From Candidatus Zixiibacteriota bacterium (GTDB lineage Bacteria > Zixibacteria > MSB-5A5 > GN15 > FEB-12): 32,000 nucleotides of DNA. Below, piece by piece: positions 7,681 through 16,716 of the stretch. The position numbers were made by a program, and so were the translations under genes. The notes below the pieces were generated by a model that was given only the letters and a program-made list of their open reading frames with translations, made no database searches and was not told where the DNA came from. Where the stretch lies: NCBI GenBank assembly GCA_022571985.1, contig JACZWU010000010.1, forward strand, positions 68,322 to 100,321. The letters are read 5' to 3'. Within the stretch, counting starts at the first letter, position 1. Each line of letters begins with the position of its first letter.

Positions 7681-8028
7681 TTATTCCTTTCTGTGCCATT
7701 TTTCACCGAGCGTCATTTCAAGCGTCTCGGCGGCCTGGTCGGCGTATTCTTCGGGTACTAAAATTTCAAACCCGGCTGATGAATTTGAATGAAAGGGCGC
7801 CAATGGCAGCCCGACATTGCCGAAAAAACCGGATTTCGAAAACAGAACTGCCGGTATGTCACAGGATTTGAGAGTCTCCAGTCCCAGATCTGCCAGCATC
7901 TTATCTTCTATTATACCCAGCATAACCCACTCTTTAGTCTCAGGCTCAGAGTTTTTGGGATCGCTGCCACAGACATAGCAGGTCTGCAGATCGCCCGATA
8001 ATTCAGCTTTACATACTGGACAATACAC
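7681..8028 (-). CDS. Zinc-ribbon / DUF2007-like protein (copy 1)
   Basis: A 115-residue protein with the same plan as its downstream neighbour. It has two CxxC knuckles at the N terminus (MYCPVCKAELSGDLQTCYVCG), then a DUF2007-type domain (WVMLGIIEDKMLADLGLETLKSCDIPAVLFSKSG) and a C-terminal segment LVPEEYADQAAETLE typical of that family. It overlaps the 3' end of gcvPA by 20 bases, which ties its translation to the glycine-cleavage genes. No catalytic motif is visible. It may be a small metal-binding adaptor, and nothing in the sequence names a partner. DUF2007 assignment is from pattern recognition only. Confidence 0.75.
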   Translation of the reverse strand: MYCPVCKAELSGDLQTCYVCGSDPKNSEPETKEWVMLGIIEDKMLADLGLETLKSCDIPAVLFSKSGFFGNVGLPLAPFHSNSSAGFEILVPEEYADQAAETLEMTLGEKWHRKE

Positions 8029-9364
8029 TGGATACCGACAACTCCTTTAGTCCTTCAACAAGTTTATCAATTTCAGTTTCTGTTCTTTTCTCGGTGGCAG
8101 CGACAATCAAACAATCGTCCAGGCCGCTGTACCAGTTGCCGGCATCGATTCCCGGTAAAACATTTTGGTTAACTAATGTCTCAATAACTTTTTTAGCAGG
8201 GACCGGCGTCCGCAGAGCAAACTCCCTGACAAACGAGCCCTTAAAGTATGGCTCATAACCTTCCAGAGCGGTGATCCCTTCAAACGCCTTTTGCGCTTTT
8301 TCCATCGACAAAAGGGCAACTTTTTTAAGACCGGTTTTCCCCAGCAAGGTCATATAAATAGTCGCTGCGGTAGCACACAAAGCCTGATTGGTGCAGATAT
8401 TCGAGGTTGCTTTTTCACGGCGGATATGCTGCTCTCTTGTCTGAAGAGTCAAAACAAAACCGCTTTTGCCGTCTACATCTTTGGTGCGGCCGGCAATCCG
8501 TCCAGGTACATAACGTACAAGTTCTTTTTTGGTTGCAAAAAATCCTAAGAGAGGCCCTCCAAATGAGAGCGGTATGCCGAGCGGCTGGCCCTCACCGACC
8601 ACAATATCGGCGTCATATTCTCCGGGTGTTTTCAAAACCGCCTGGGCTATCGGATCGACCGACATCACTAACTTGCCGCCGACTTTCTTAATTAACTCCG
8701 AGGCTGAGCTGACATCTTCTAAGAGTCCAAAAAAGTTCGGCTGTGCCAATATTAAGCAGGCGCAGTTTTCGTCCAGTGTATCTTCCAGCCTCGTTAAATC
8801 GCTGTGGCCGTCTTTTAGTGCCACTGTCACCAGTTCGATATCCAGACCGCTCAAGTAAGTTTTGAGAACTTCCCGGTACAAGGGACTGACTGTTTCAGAA
8901 ACTACAACTTTATTACGTTTGGTAACGCGAATGGCCAAAAGTGCCGCTTCTGCGACTGCCGAAGCACCGTCGTACATCGAGGCGTTGGCGACTTCCATTC
9001 CGGTCAGGCGGCAGATATGGCTTTGAAATTCGTAAATAATCTGCAGAGTGCCCTGGGCAACTTCAGGCTGATAAGGAGTATAGGCCGTCATAAACTCCGG
9101 ACGGCTGAGAACTGCCGGCAGAGCCGCCGGTATAAAATGGTCATATACACCTCCGCCCGCGAAGCAGGCCAGGTCGGTTCTGGTCTCTTTTGACAGTTCC
9201 TCAAAATGTGACAGAATTTCCATCTCTGACATACTTGGAATATCAAGCGGGACTTTGAGGCGCAGTTCATCAGGAATAACGCTGAAAAGTTCTTCAATAC
9301 TCTTTACGCCGATTCTCTCAAGCATTTCCTGTCTGTCGTTATCTGTATTGGGAATGAATGGCAT
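8009..9364 (-). CDS. gcvPA: Glycine dehydrogenase (decarboxylating) subunit 1
   Basis: N-terminal half of the two-subunit P-protein, acting with GcvPB. The 451 residues match the family length. Signatures include FIPNTDNDRQEMLERIG at the N terminus, CFAGGGVYDHFIPA, TAYTPYQPEVAQGTLQ, NASMYDGASA and GEGQPLGIPLSFGGP. The ATG has AAGGA six bases upstream. gcvH lies 49 bases upstream, so gcvH and gcvPA form the core of this operon. The partner gcvPB comes only after three intervening genes, whereas gcvPA and gcvPB are usually adjacent. Confidence 0.96.
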   Translation of the reverse strand: MPFIPNTDNDRQEMLERIGVKSIEELFSVIPDELRLKVPLDIPSMSEMEILSHFEELSKETRTDLACFAGGGVYDHFIPAALPAVLSRPEFMTAYTPYQPEVAQGTLQIIYEFQSHICRLTGMEVANASMYDGASAVAEAALLAIRVTKRNKVVVSETVSPLYREVLKTYLSGLDIELVTVALKDGHSDLTRLEDTLDENCACLILAQPNFFGLLEDVSSASELIKKVGGKLVMSVDPIAQAVLKTPGEYDADIVVGEGQPLGIPLSFGGPLLGFFATKKELVRYVPGRIAGRTKDVDGKSGFVLTLQTREQHIRREKATSNICTNQALCATAATIYMTLLGKTGLKKVALLSMEKAQKAFEGITALEGYEPYFKGSFVREFALRTPVPAKKVIETLVNQNVLPGIDAGNWYSGLDDCLIVAATEKRTETEIDKLVEGLKELSVSSVLSSM

Positions 9365-9413
9365 TTATGTCCTTAACATTTGCTCTGTTTTTTGTTCGCC
9401 TGTTAAAATGTTT

Positions 9414-9794
9414 TTAATCAGCTATGATACTTTTGTAACTGGAGTCATCGAGTAATTGTTCAATCTCTGACGGCTTAGATAATTCTACTTTCATTATCCA
9501 GCCGGACTCATACGGCTCCCGGTTAATAATCATAGGGTCTGAGTCTAATATCTCATTCACCTCGGTCACTTTACCAGTTACCGGTGAAAATATGTCCGAG
9601 ACAGCTTTAACAGCTTCGATAGTACCAAAAGACTTCATCAGTTCCACCGCTGAACCGACATCCGGAAGTTCTACGAAAACGATATCGCCCAGTTCACTCT
9701 GGGCAAATTCCGTAATTCCGATAGTCGCAATATTACCTTCAATTTTGACCCATTCATGCTCTTTGGTGTATTTCAACTCAGACGGTACGTTCAC
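9414..9794 (-). CDS. gcvH: Glycine cleavage system H protein
   Basis: The lipoylated carrier that shuttles the aminomethyl group between P, T and L proteins. The 126-residue protein carries KYTKEHEWVKIEG at the N terminus and the lipoyl site GTIEAVKAVSDIFSPVTGKV with the modified lysine at Lys63. The C terminus has the expected EPYESGWIMKVELS. The start is GTG (9792-9794) with GGAG about seven bases upstream. It begins 22 bases after accC, so it is probably on the accC transcript. No lipoate ligase or lipoyl synthase gene is in the window. Confidence 0.96.
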   Translation of the reverse strand: MNVPSELKYTKEHEWVKIEGNIATIGITEFAQSELGDIVFVELPDVGSAVELMKSFGTIEAVKAVSDIFSPVTGKVTEVNEILDSDPMIINREPYESGWIMKVELSKPSEIEQLLDDSSYKSIIAD

Positions 9795-9816
9795 TCTTTA
9801 TCTCCAATTCCCTTTT

Positions 9817-11259
9817 TTAGCTGCCTTTATTCGCCGAATTATCTTTGACTAACTCGGCAGAGTCAGCCGTGCTTTCGCTTTCCTGCTTGACCGGCTTAAG
9901 AGCCCCGACTCTTTTTTCTCTTTCAATCATGTTTTCTAAAAAGCTGATATCGTATTTGCCTGACACGAAATCCGGGTCGTTAAGAATTTTTTTATGAATA
10001 GAAATCGTTGTCGGCACTCCTTCAACGATAAATTCGTCTAAGGCACATAGCATTTTCTTTATAGCTTCTCCGCGGGTCTTTGCCCGGACTATAAGTTTTG
10101 CAATCATTGAGTCATAAAAGGGAGGAATGGTGTAGCCGGTATAAACCGCTTTGTCAATGCGTACGCCAAAACCGCCCGGCACATGCAGTCCCGTAATTTC
10201 TCCGGGACCAGGACGAAAATCCTTATCAGGGTCTTCGGCATTTATGCGGCACTCTATTGAGGCCCATTTCGGTTTTAATTCTTCCTGCTTAAACGAAAGT
10301 TTTTCACCCATGGCAATCCGTATCTGTTCTCTGACAAGATCAACTTCGTAAGATTCCTCTGTAACGGGATGCTCTACCTGTATGCGGGTATTCATTTCCA
10401 TGAAGTAAAAATTAAAATCAGCGTCAACTAAGAATTCCATAGTCCCGACCCCGTGATAATCGACAGACTTTGCGCCCAGAATGGCGGCTTCACCCATTTT
10501 TTTTCTAAGTTCCGCAGTCATGACAGGCGATGGTGTTTCTTCCAGAAGTTTCTGGTGGCGTCTTTGAATTGAGCAATCACGTTCACCAACATGGACAGTA
10601 TTGCCAAAACTGTCGCCTATAATTTGTATCTCAACATGACGCGGCTTGATCAGGAATTTTTCCAGATATAAATCCGGGTTACCAAAGCTGTTAGCCGCCT
10701 CGGTTGAAGCCAGATGAAAACCGCGTTCAAGCTCGGCTATGTCGCGGCAGACACGCATGCCTTTGCCGCCGCCGCCGGCCACTGCTTTTAAAAGAACCGG
10801 AAAGCCGATTTCTTTGGCACATTCGGTGGCCTCTTCAAAAGTGGAAACAATACCGTCGGAACCGGGAATGACCGGCAGGCCGGCTTTGGCCATAAGTTCT
10901 TTGGCTCTGACTTTATCGCCTAAACTCCGGATCTGCTCCGGAGTAGGACCAATAAATTTGATTTCACAGGAAGCACAAATTTCTGCAAAATCGGCATTTT
11001 CTGCTAAAAAACCGTAGCCGGGATGGATAGCACCGGCGTTGGTAACTTCGGCTGCGGCAATTATCCGTTTAGGATCCAGATATGAGAGATTCGGCTGTGG
11101 AGGCCCGATACAGACGTCCTCGTCAGCAAATCTGACGTGCAGGGCGTCGCGGTCGGCCTCGGAATAAACTGCTACTGTCTTTAAGTCTAATTCCTTACAG
11201 GAACGAATAATTCTAAGGGCTATTTCACCCCGGTTGGCTATCAAAACTTTGTTAAACAA
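9817..11259 (-). CDS. accC: Biotin carboxylase subunit of acetyl-CoA carboxylase
   Basis: ATP-dependent carboxylation of biotin on the carrier protein AccB, the first half-reaction of malonyl-CoA synthesis. The 480 residues contain [28 protein letters not shown], the ATP-grasp glycine loop [10 protein letters not shown] (162-170), [15 protein letters not shown] and the CRINAEDP region. The last 25 or so residues are a polar tail not usual in AccC. The start is TTG (11257-11259) with AGGAG about nine bases upstream, and a sigma70-like promoter lies about 75 bases further back. An unrelated pilT gene separates it from accB. It could serve another biotin enzyme, but the nearby stand-alone accB favours acetyl-CoA carboxylase. 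Confidence 0.94.
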   Translation of the reverse strand: MFNKVLIANRGEIALRIIRSCKELDLKTVAVYSEADRDALHVRFADEDVCIGPPQPNLSYLDPKRIIAAAEVTNAGAIHPGYGFLAENADFAEICASCEIKFIGPTPEQIRSLGDKVRAKELMAKAGLPVIPGSDGIVSTFEEATECAKEIGFPVLLKAVAGGGGKGMRVCRDIAELERGFHLASTEAANSFGNPDLYLEKFLIKPRHVEIQIIGDSFGNTVHVGERDCSIQRRHQKLLEETPSPVMTAELRKKMGEAAILGAKSVDYHGVGTMEFLVDADFNFYFMEMNTRIQVEHPVTEESYEVDLVREQIRIAMGEKLSFKQEELKPKWASIECRINAEDPDKDFRPGPGEITGLHVPGGFGVRIDKAVYTGYTIPPFYDSMIAKLIVRAKTRGEAIKKMLCALDEFIVEGVPTTISIHKKILNDPDFVSGKYDISFLENMIEREKRVGALKPVKQESESTADSAELVKDNSANKGS

Positions 11260-11334
11260 ACCTGTTCTCTCCTAAGCATGGCAGCCCAAATGACTGTTTC
11301 AGCCGGGCAGACCAAGAATTTTATATAACTTTTT

Positions 11335-11363
11335 AATATAGCTTAATTGAGGATATCAATCAA
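11335..11363 (-). promoter_or_regulatory. Putative promoter for accC-gcvH-gcvPA unit
   Basis: Minus-strand TTGATT (11358-11363), 17-base spacer, TATATT (11335-11340), in the 225-base gap between pilT and accC. The rest of this gap holds only a weak 5-bp hairpin (11402-11429) that might end the pilT transcript. I see no glycine-riboswitch core in it. Confidence 0.5.
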
Positions 11364-11484
11364 CTGCAATCTATAGAATCGCTTGTGGAAGCTTTGGAAA
11401 TGGCCTGGATAAATAAATACATCAAGGCCGTAAGAAGACATTGAATTGTCAGAATGGTTATATCAGGATGCCGCTGCTGCTGCG

Positions 11485-12642
11485 CTAATATTTGGTCATA
11501 TCAATCTTGCCTGAGCCGCCCATATTGCCAAAGGAGGCTCCATCTCCCTTTTCATCCTGCCAGCGGTCGGAAGAGCCTGTAATTCCTTTTAAGCGCAGGT
11601 CAAAATCATCCGGATTTGTCGCGTTTGCCATTGCTTCTTCAAAAGATACTAAGCCATCTTTGTGAAGTTTCATGATTGACTGGTCAAAAGTCTGCATACC
11701 GTATTGAGTGCCGCCCTGCTCAATATAATCAGGAATATTTATCGTTTTATCCGGGTCAATTATACATTCTCTGATAGCGCCTGAGTTTACCATCACTTCT
11801 ACTGCCGGAACACGCCCCGGCGAATCCGTTCTTTTTAAGAGCCTCTGGCAAATAATTGCTTTAAGGGTTCCTGCCAGAAGCAAACGTATTTGCTGGTGCT
11901 GATGAGGCGGGAAAAAAGAGATAATTCTGGTTATTGTCTCGACCACATTTAAGGTATGCAATGAAGTCATTACTAAGTGGCCGGTATCGGCGGCAGTCAG
12001 AGCGATGGATATTGTCTCCAGGTCACGCACCTCTCCGATCAAAATTGTATCCGGGTCCTGTCTGAAAGCATGCCGGAGAGCAGTCGCGAATGTTTCGGTA
12101 TCCCCGCCTACTTCGCGCTGGGCAATAATACATTTTTTGTCCCGGTAGATATACTCAATAGGGTCTTCAATCGTGATGATATTATCAGAACGATTGTTAT
12201 TCATATCTTCTATAAGAGATGCCAGGGTAGTCGACTTACCTGAGCCGGTCGTACCGGTTACAACTATCAGTCCGCGTCTCTCCGCTGTCAGTTTTTTCAT
12301 AATTTCGGGCAGATGCAATTCGTCAAAAGTCGGAACCTGCGTATTGACCGCCCGGATAGCAATGCCGCTGGTGCCTCTCTGGCGAAAAAGATTTATACGA
12401 AAACGGCCAAGCTTGGCGACCGAAAGCGCCAGATCAATTTCATGTTTTCTATGAAATCTTTCCTGCTGTTTCTCATTTAGAATCTGGGCAACAGTTTTAT
12501 CCATCTGCTCAATAGAAATCGGGTCAGTATTAATTTGCTCCAGCATACCGTTTACTCTGAGATGAGGTCTGATACCTACGCGAATATGTAAATCTGAAGC
12601 CTTGCGGTTGAGCATTTCAACCAGCATCTGCTTTAAAGTCAT
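11485..12642 (-). CDS. pilT: Type IV pilus retraction ATPase PilT
   Basis: A hexameric secretion-type ATPase that depolymerises type IV pili during twitching motility. At 385 residues it has the PilT N-terminal domain (MLNRKASDLHIRVGIRPHLRVNG), Walker A GTTGSGKST (130-138), the Asp box ITIEDPIEY, Walker B DTILIGEVRDLET and the His box HTLNVVETITRI. The PilT-specific AIRECI motif appears here as GAIRECIIDPDKT. The residues after about 350 form a glycine-rich tail that is not conserved in my recollection of the family. It lies between accB and accC with no other pilus gene visible, so it is positionally an orphan. Confidence 0.93.
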   Translation of the reverse strand: MTLKQMLVEMLNRKASDLHIRVGIRPHLRVNGMLEQINTDPISIEQMDKTVAQILNEKQQERFHRKHEIDLALSVAKLGRFRINLFRQRGTSGIAIRAVNTQVPTFDELHLPEIMKKLTAERRGLIVVTGTTGSGKSTTLASLIEDMNNNRSDNIITIEDPIEYIYRDKKCIIAQREVGGDTETFATALRHAFRQDPDTILIGEVRDLETISIALTAADTGHLVMTSLHTLNVVETITRIISFFPPHQHQQIRLLLAGTLKAIICQRLLKRTDSPGRVPAVEVMVNSGAIRECIIDPDKTINIPDYIEQGGTQYGMQTFDQSIMKLHKDGLVSFEEAMANATNPDDFDLRLKGITGSSDRWQDEKGDGASFGNMGGSGKIDMTKY

Positions 12643-12697
12643 GGATTCCCCTGATAATTAATTGCTTATAGATAATATCGGCAGAAACGAAGAAGGA

Positions 12698-13171
12698 TTA
12701 ATCTTGCTCTAGTAAAAAGAGCTCCTGGCCGAATTCCACTGGTTTACCGTTCTCTATCAGGATTTTAGCTATCCGGCCGCTATACTCAGACTCTATTTCG
12801 TTCATGAGTTTCATGGCCTCGACTATGCAGACTACATGGCCAGTATTGATCCTTTGGTTAACAGAGACATACGGGTCAGAATCGGGCGAGGGAGAGGAAT
12901 AGAAAGTACCCACCATTGGGGACTTGATTGCTTTGAGATTTGATACGGTTTTGGCTGGCGCCGGCTGCTCGGCAGGAACTTCAGCTGCTGGTTGCGCCGG
13001 TAATGGCTTTACGATCGCCTCAGCAGCCACGGGATTACGGCTGAAACCGTTTGAGGCAGAATTATTGGAATGGACAATTTTGACTCTTCTTCCCCAGCTG
13101 GAGACTTCGAGTGATTCAATATCAGACTCTTCCACCAGCCTGATTAATTTTTTAATGTAACTTTCTCTCAC
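12698..13171 (-). CDS. accB: Biotin carboxyl carrier protein
   Basis: Carries covalently bound biotin between the carboxylase and carboxyltransferase of acetyl-CoA carboxylase. It has an N-terminal helix ([19 protein letters not shown]), a Pro/Ala-rich flexible linker (about residues 50-80) and a C-terminal biotinyl domain. The biotinylation site is [11 protein letters not shown], with Lys121 in this numbering. I chose GTG at 13169-13171, preceded by GGGGATAAAAGAA. The resulting N terminus has the same length before LIxLVEES as E. coli AccB. The TTG six codons earlier has no SD. The product is 157 residues. The gene follows the M24 peptidase by 95 bases and precedes pilT. Confidence 0.92.
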   Translation of the reverse strand: MRESYIKKLIRLVEESDIESLEVSSWGRRVKIVHSNNSASNGFSRNPVAAEAIVKPLPAQPAAEVPAEQPAPAKTVSNLKAIKSPMVGTFYSSPSPDSDPYVSVNQRINTGHVVCIVEAMKLMNEIESEYSGRIAKILIENGKPVEFGQELFLLEQD

Positions 13172-13266
13172 TTCTTTTATCCCCGGCAAGATATTTTATC
13201 GGAAGCATCTGTCCGCCGCCTAAATATTCGCGTGATTTGCCAGCACAAAATTATATAACTTTTGGC

Positions 13267-14340
13267 TCAGAGCTCCAACAAGTTTTTTGAGGTTTTGTTC
13301 AGCACTTTGCCGCCCTTTCTGGTGACGATTACATCATCTTCGATTCTCACTCCACCCCAGCCAGAAATATATATTCCAGGCTCGATAGTAACCACCTGGT
13401 TGACCGACAGGCTATCATCGGACTTAGGTGATAAGCTTGGTCCGACATGCACGTAATAGCCGATGCCATGCCCGGTGCCATGGCCGAAATTCCTGCTATA
13501 ACCTGCTCTGGCAATAATATCACGGCAGGCTTTATCAACTAATTTGGCTGCAATACCAGCTCTTATTTTCCTTACCCCAGCCTTTTGGGCTCTCAGGACG
13601 ATATTGTAAATCCTTTTCTGCCTTGAACTTGCCTTGCCCATTACGACAGTCCTGGTCATATCAGATACGTAGCCATTGACCGTTGCCCCAAAATCAAAGG
13701 TTATGAAGTCACCTTTTTTGACCTTTTTGGCTGATGCTAAGCCATGGGGCATAGCTGAGCGGTATCCGGAGGCTACAATACTTTCAAAAGCCGGTTTTTC
13801 GGAGCCAAGCATAAGCATTTGATATTCTAGTTCTGCTGCCAGCTCTCTTTCTGAAACGCCCGGCTTGACCAGCTGCAAAATCCTGGCAAAGGCCTTATCT
13901 GCTATTTCGCAGGCTTTTATGATATTTTTTAGTTCAGCAGAATCTTTGATCCAGCCCAAATCTGCTAAAAGAGACTCGCTTTCGGTCAAAAGCGCTGCCG
14001 GGACTTTCTTCTGTAGCGACTTTCGCTTGGCGACAGACATATGCTCGGAGTCGATTCCGAGCTTTAAGTTTTTGCGCTGCAGCCACTTAAATCCATTAAG
14101 TGAGCCGATCGGCTCCGATGGAACTACATGAACTTTTGCTCCCTTGACCTGTTTAGCAGCTTGAATAGTATAGCGGGAATCAGTTAAAAAATGGGCTGCA
14201 TTTTGCATCACAATCAAAAGCCCGGACGACCCGGTGAAACCGCTCAAATATCTGATATGGTCAAGGTGATTGACTATCAGACCATCAAGATTCTCTGACT
14301 TAATCTTTTTTCTGAGAGCAGAAATTCTGCTAACTGACAT
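13267..14340 (-). CDS. Xaa-Pro aminopeptidase-like M24B metallopeptidase
   Basis: Removes N-terminal residues preceding proline, in the cytoplasm. A creatinase-type N-terminal domain (about 1-120) is followed by the pita-bread catalytic domain. Dinuclear metal ligands are visible: Asp in FDFGATVNGYVSDMTRT (two), His in GHGTGHGIG, Glu in TIEPGIYI and Glu in GVRIEDDV. Conserved HVGPSLSPKSD is also present. From ATG 14338-14340 the protein has 357 residues, normal for PepQ/YpdF/PepP2-like enzymes. An AAGGA lies about eight bases before this ATG. A TTG seven codons earlier would make a 364-residue form but lacks an SD. It overlaps the preceding TPR gene by 11 bases, so the two are coupled. Dipeptidase (PepQ) activity cannot be excluded. 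Confidence 0.92.
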   Translation of the reverse strand: MSVSRISALRKKIKSENLDGLIVNHLDHIRYLSGFTGSSGLLIVMQNAAHFLTDSRYTIQAAKQVKGAKVHVVPSEPIGSLNGFKWLQRKNLKLGIDSEHMSVAKRKSLQKKVPAALLTESESLLADLGWIKDSAELKNIIKACEIADKAFARILQLVKPGVSERELAAELEYQMLMLGSEKPAFESIVASGYRSAMPHGLASAKKVKKGDFITFDFGATVNGYVSDMTRTVVMGKASSRQKRIYNIVLRAQKAGVRKIRAGIAAKLVDKACRDIIARAGYSRNFGHGTGHGIGYYVHVGPSLSPKSDDSLSVNQVVTIEPGIYISGWGGVRIEDDVIVTRKGGKVLNKTSKNLLEL

Positions 14341-14971
14341 TCTCTTTTTCCTTCCGGGCAATAAATTCTTCGACCTCAGCCAGTTTCATCTTAAGATGCG
14401 AATCATGGTGGCGGCGACTGAGCTCCCTGAATATTTCAAGTGCCAGATTTGGCTGACCTTGTCTTAAATACAAATCCCCCATGGTCTCTGTCATAAATGG
14501 TGAGTCGGCCGGAAGCTCGCTTACAGTTTGCGTAGTTTCGGGGGGCTTCACAATTTTGATTGAAGACGGCTCTTCTGTTCGGGCAAAGGCGACTTCGCAT
14601 TTTAAGCCCCGGGTGTCTGGATCCAGTTCCATTACCCGGCTATAACTGGCCAGAGCAGTTACAACATTTTCCTGTTTGTAATAAATATCTCCCAGATATT
14701 TTAAGGCAGTGAGATTATCGGGGTCTTTAGTCAAAACATCGTAAAATTGATCCGCTGCCTGGTCAAAATCCTTTAGATGATAGAGTGCCAGAGCATAAAT
14801 TATCCGGCCCGACAGAGTAACATCCGAGTCGTTTAAATTTGCTTCGCAAATTTCTATCGTCCGCTTATAATCTTTGTCATTTAAAAATGATTCCGCCTGT
14901 ATTGGCCAAAAATCATTGTCATCGTTACCGAAATCCGAATCGGCTTCGATAAATTTATCTAAAGTAAACAT
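14330..14971 (-). CDS. TPR-repeat protein
   Basis: A 213-residue soluble protein made largely of tetratricopeptide repeats: ALALYHLKDFDQAADQFYDV, ALKYLGDIYYKQENVVTALASYSRVMELDPD and MGDLYLRQGQPNLALEIFREL. It has an acidic N terminus (DSDFGNDDNDFWP) and a charged C-terminal helix. No signal peptide or membrane segment is seen. TPR proteins act as scaffolds, and no partner can be read from the sequence. It sits between the heptose genes and the M24 peptidase, with whose start it overlaps, so it is probably part of the same operon. Confidence 0.82.
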   Translation of the reverse strand: MFTLDKFIEADSDFGNDDNDFWPIQAESFLNDKDYKRTIEICEANLNDSDVTLSGRIIYALALYHLKDFDQAADQFYDVLTKDPDNLTALKYLGDIYYKQENVVTALASYSRVMELDPDTRGLKCEVAFARTEEPSSIKIVKPPETTQTVSELPADSPFMTETMGDLYLRQGQPNLALEIFRELSRRHHDSHLKMKLAEVEEFIARKEKENVS

Positions 14972-15048
14972 AGGTTGCTGTCAATATCGCCGTGAAAGTT
15001 TTAAAAATCAAGGCTTTGCAGAATTCTGCTGCTGACTGATTAGCTCTC

Positions 15049-15519
15049 TCAGGATAGTTTCTTGAAAAGTTTGCTGCTGGAGCGACCAGCTGTAAGCCGT
15101 ACCCGCCGAACTTTGCCGCCGTAAGATTTTACGAACCTGGCGCCGACTATCTGACTTACTTTGTAATCGGCTCCTTTTACTAGAGTGTCCGGTCTGATCA
15201 ATTCAATCAGCCTCTCAGGAGTATCTTCGCTAAACAAAACCACATAATCGACCGGTTTGAGACTGGCTACGATAACAGCCCGGTCAGCTTGTTTTTGAAA
15301 CGGCCTCTTCTTCCCTTTGAGCCGCCTGACCGACGAATCTGAATTCATCCCGACAATAAGAATATCCCCGAGAGACCTGGCTTTGTGCAGATAGTCGATG
15401 TGGCCGCGATGGATTATGTCAAAAACACCATTGGTGAAGACTATCGTTTTGCGCTGCTTCTTTAGTTTAGTTAAGAGTGCCGGAAGATTTTTTTTTGAAA
15501 CAGGTCTGGCAGGTTTCAT
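15049..15519 (-). CDS. rfaE2: D-glycero-beta-D-manno-heptose 1-phosphate adenylyltransferase
   Basis: Transfers AMP from ATP to heptose-1-phosphate to make ADP-heptose for LPS inner core. The 156-residue nucleotidyltransferase has the cytidylyltransferase-like signature TNGVFDIIHRGHIDYL, with the HxGH pair at His37 and His40. It also has VGMNSDSSVRRLKG, the late RPDTLVKGADY and a Lys-rich end. In E. coli it is the C-terminal half of HldE; here it is a separate gene 38 bases after the kinase. The presence of both genes indicates an outer membrane with heptose-containing LPS, or at least ADP-heptose metabolism. Confidence 0.92.
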   Translation of the reverse strand: MKPARPVSKKNLPALLTKLKKQRKTIVFTNGVFDIIHRGHIDYLHKARSLGDILIVGMNSDSSVRRLKGKKRPFQKQADRAVIVASLKPVDYVVLFSEDTPERLIELIRPDTLVKGADYKVSQIVGARFVKSYGGKVRRVRLTAGRSSSKLFKKLS

Positions 15520-15557
15520 CAGCTAATTTTTTCGAGTTCTATTCTGCGCGTTTACGT

Positions 15558-16631
15558 TTAAAAATATTTTGCTGTTTCGGCTTCCGGAAATAGATTGCCT
15601 TCTTTTATATTATGTTCGAGCTCCTGCCGCAAATCGTCTATAGTTACAGTAGCTGTGCCGATTTCTCCGACAGTAAGCCCGGCTCCGGCATTGGCTACGA
15701 TTGCTGATTCCACCAGATCCGCACCGGCGCAGGTGGCCGCTACGAAGACTGCAATAACCGTGTCACCGGCACCGGTAACATCATAAACTTTTTTGGCAAA
15801 GGTAGGAATATGTGTCGGCTCGGAATCTTCGGTAAACAGCGACATTCCATCGGGACCGCGTGTTATTAAAATAGATTTGGCATGCAGACGTTTCAGCAGT
15901 CCCTTGCCTACTTCCAGCAAATCTTTTTCACTATGAATGCGCCTGCCATAGGCGAAGCCGGCTTCATGATGGTTTGGTGTTATCAGTGAAACCCTCTGGT
16001 AGTTATTAAAATGAGTTTCTTTGGGATCGACAGCAACAAAGATATTTTTTTCAAGGCAGACAGACATCAGCTTCTCAAGCAGAGACTGGTTGATAACTCC
16101 CTTGCCATAGTCGGAAATTATAACTGCCTGGATATCGTCGACTACCGACATGAACCTGCTGATTATTTCCTTTTCAACGTCCGGATTTACTTCATGACGG
16201 TCTTCTCTGTCGGCTCGGACTATCTGCTGGCTATGGGCTATGATTCTGGTTTTAATAGTAGTACATCGTGTCAAATCTGTTACTAACAAGTCATCGGAAA
16301 TTTTTTCAGTTTTTAAAAGCTGGGATATTTTAGAAGCAGCCTCGTCATCTCCGACTGTACCCAATAGCAGAGCTTCGCCGCCTAAACTGCAAATATTAGC
16401 AGCCACGTTGGCAGCGCCGCCCAAAAGAATCTTGCTTGATGAAATATTTACAACCGGTACCGGTGCTTCCGGCGAAATGCGGTCGACAGAACCGTACATA
16501 TACTCGTCGAGCATAATGTCGCCCAGTATCAAAACTCTGGCATCACCAAATCCGCTTATAATCTCTCTGATTCGCCGCAGGTCCAACTTTTTTTTATTTC
16601 CTTTTTGCTTCAGTCTGTCTGGTTTCCGCAA
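15558..16631 (-). CDS. rfaE1: D-glycero-beta-D-manno-heptose-7-phosphate kinase
   Basis: A PfkB-family kinase that phosphorylates heptose-7-phosphate at C1. It contains VLILGDIMLDEYMYGSVDRISPEAPVPVV, GGAANVAANICSLGG, and the anion-hole motif DVTGAGDTV with GAGD at 287-290, whose Asp is the catalytic base. The longest frame opens at TTG 16629-16631 with only a weak AAAGG near it. Family members usually start about 15 residues later, and a second TTG (codon 16) follows an AAGGA, so the start is uncertain. It is the first gene of the leftward unit and diverges from the DUF3467 gene across an 85-base region with a candidate promoter. Confidence 0.92.
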   Translation of the reverse strand: MRKPDRLKQKGNKKKLDLRRIREIISGFGDARVLILGDIMLDEYMYGSVDRISPEAPVPVVNISSSKILLGGAANVAANICSLGGEALLLGTVGDDEAASKISQLLKTEKISDDLLVTDLTRCTTIKTRIIAHSQQIVRADREDRHEVNPDVEKEIISRFMSVVDDIQAVIISDYGKGVINQSLLEKLMSVCLEKNIFVAVDPKETHFNNYQRVSLITPNHHEAGFAYGRRIHSEKDLLEVGKGLLKRLHAKSILITRGPDGMSLFTEDSEPTHIPTFAKKVYDVTGAGDTVIAVFVAATCAGADLVESAIVANAGAGLTVGEIGTATVTIDDLRQELEHNIKEGNLFPEAETAKYF

Positions 16632-16665
16632 AAGCCTTTGACTAAGCGACCGAAGCTGTTACTTT

Positions 16666-16694
16666 AGTACAAGAAAGAAAACTATTTAATTCAA
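16666..16694 (-). promoter_or_regulatory. Putative promoter for rfaE1 operon
   Basis: Minus-strand TTGAAT (16689-16694), 17-base spacer, TGTACT (16666-16671), in the divergent 85-base region. The rightward gene has a weaker candidate, TTGACT at 16638-16643 with TACTTT at 16660-16665. The two promoters would then face each other with interleaved elements. Confidence 0.4.
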
Positions 16695-16716
16695 TTGTTT
16701 AGAAAGGCAATAAAAT

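Noticed and set aside
11260-11484. Possible glycine riboswitch upstream of accC-gcvH, and a 31-codon plus-strand open stretch ending in ...AVRRH
   Set aside because: No glycine-aptamer core could be found, and the short frame lacks a start with an SD. The gap is explained by a promoter and a weak hairpin.
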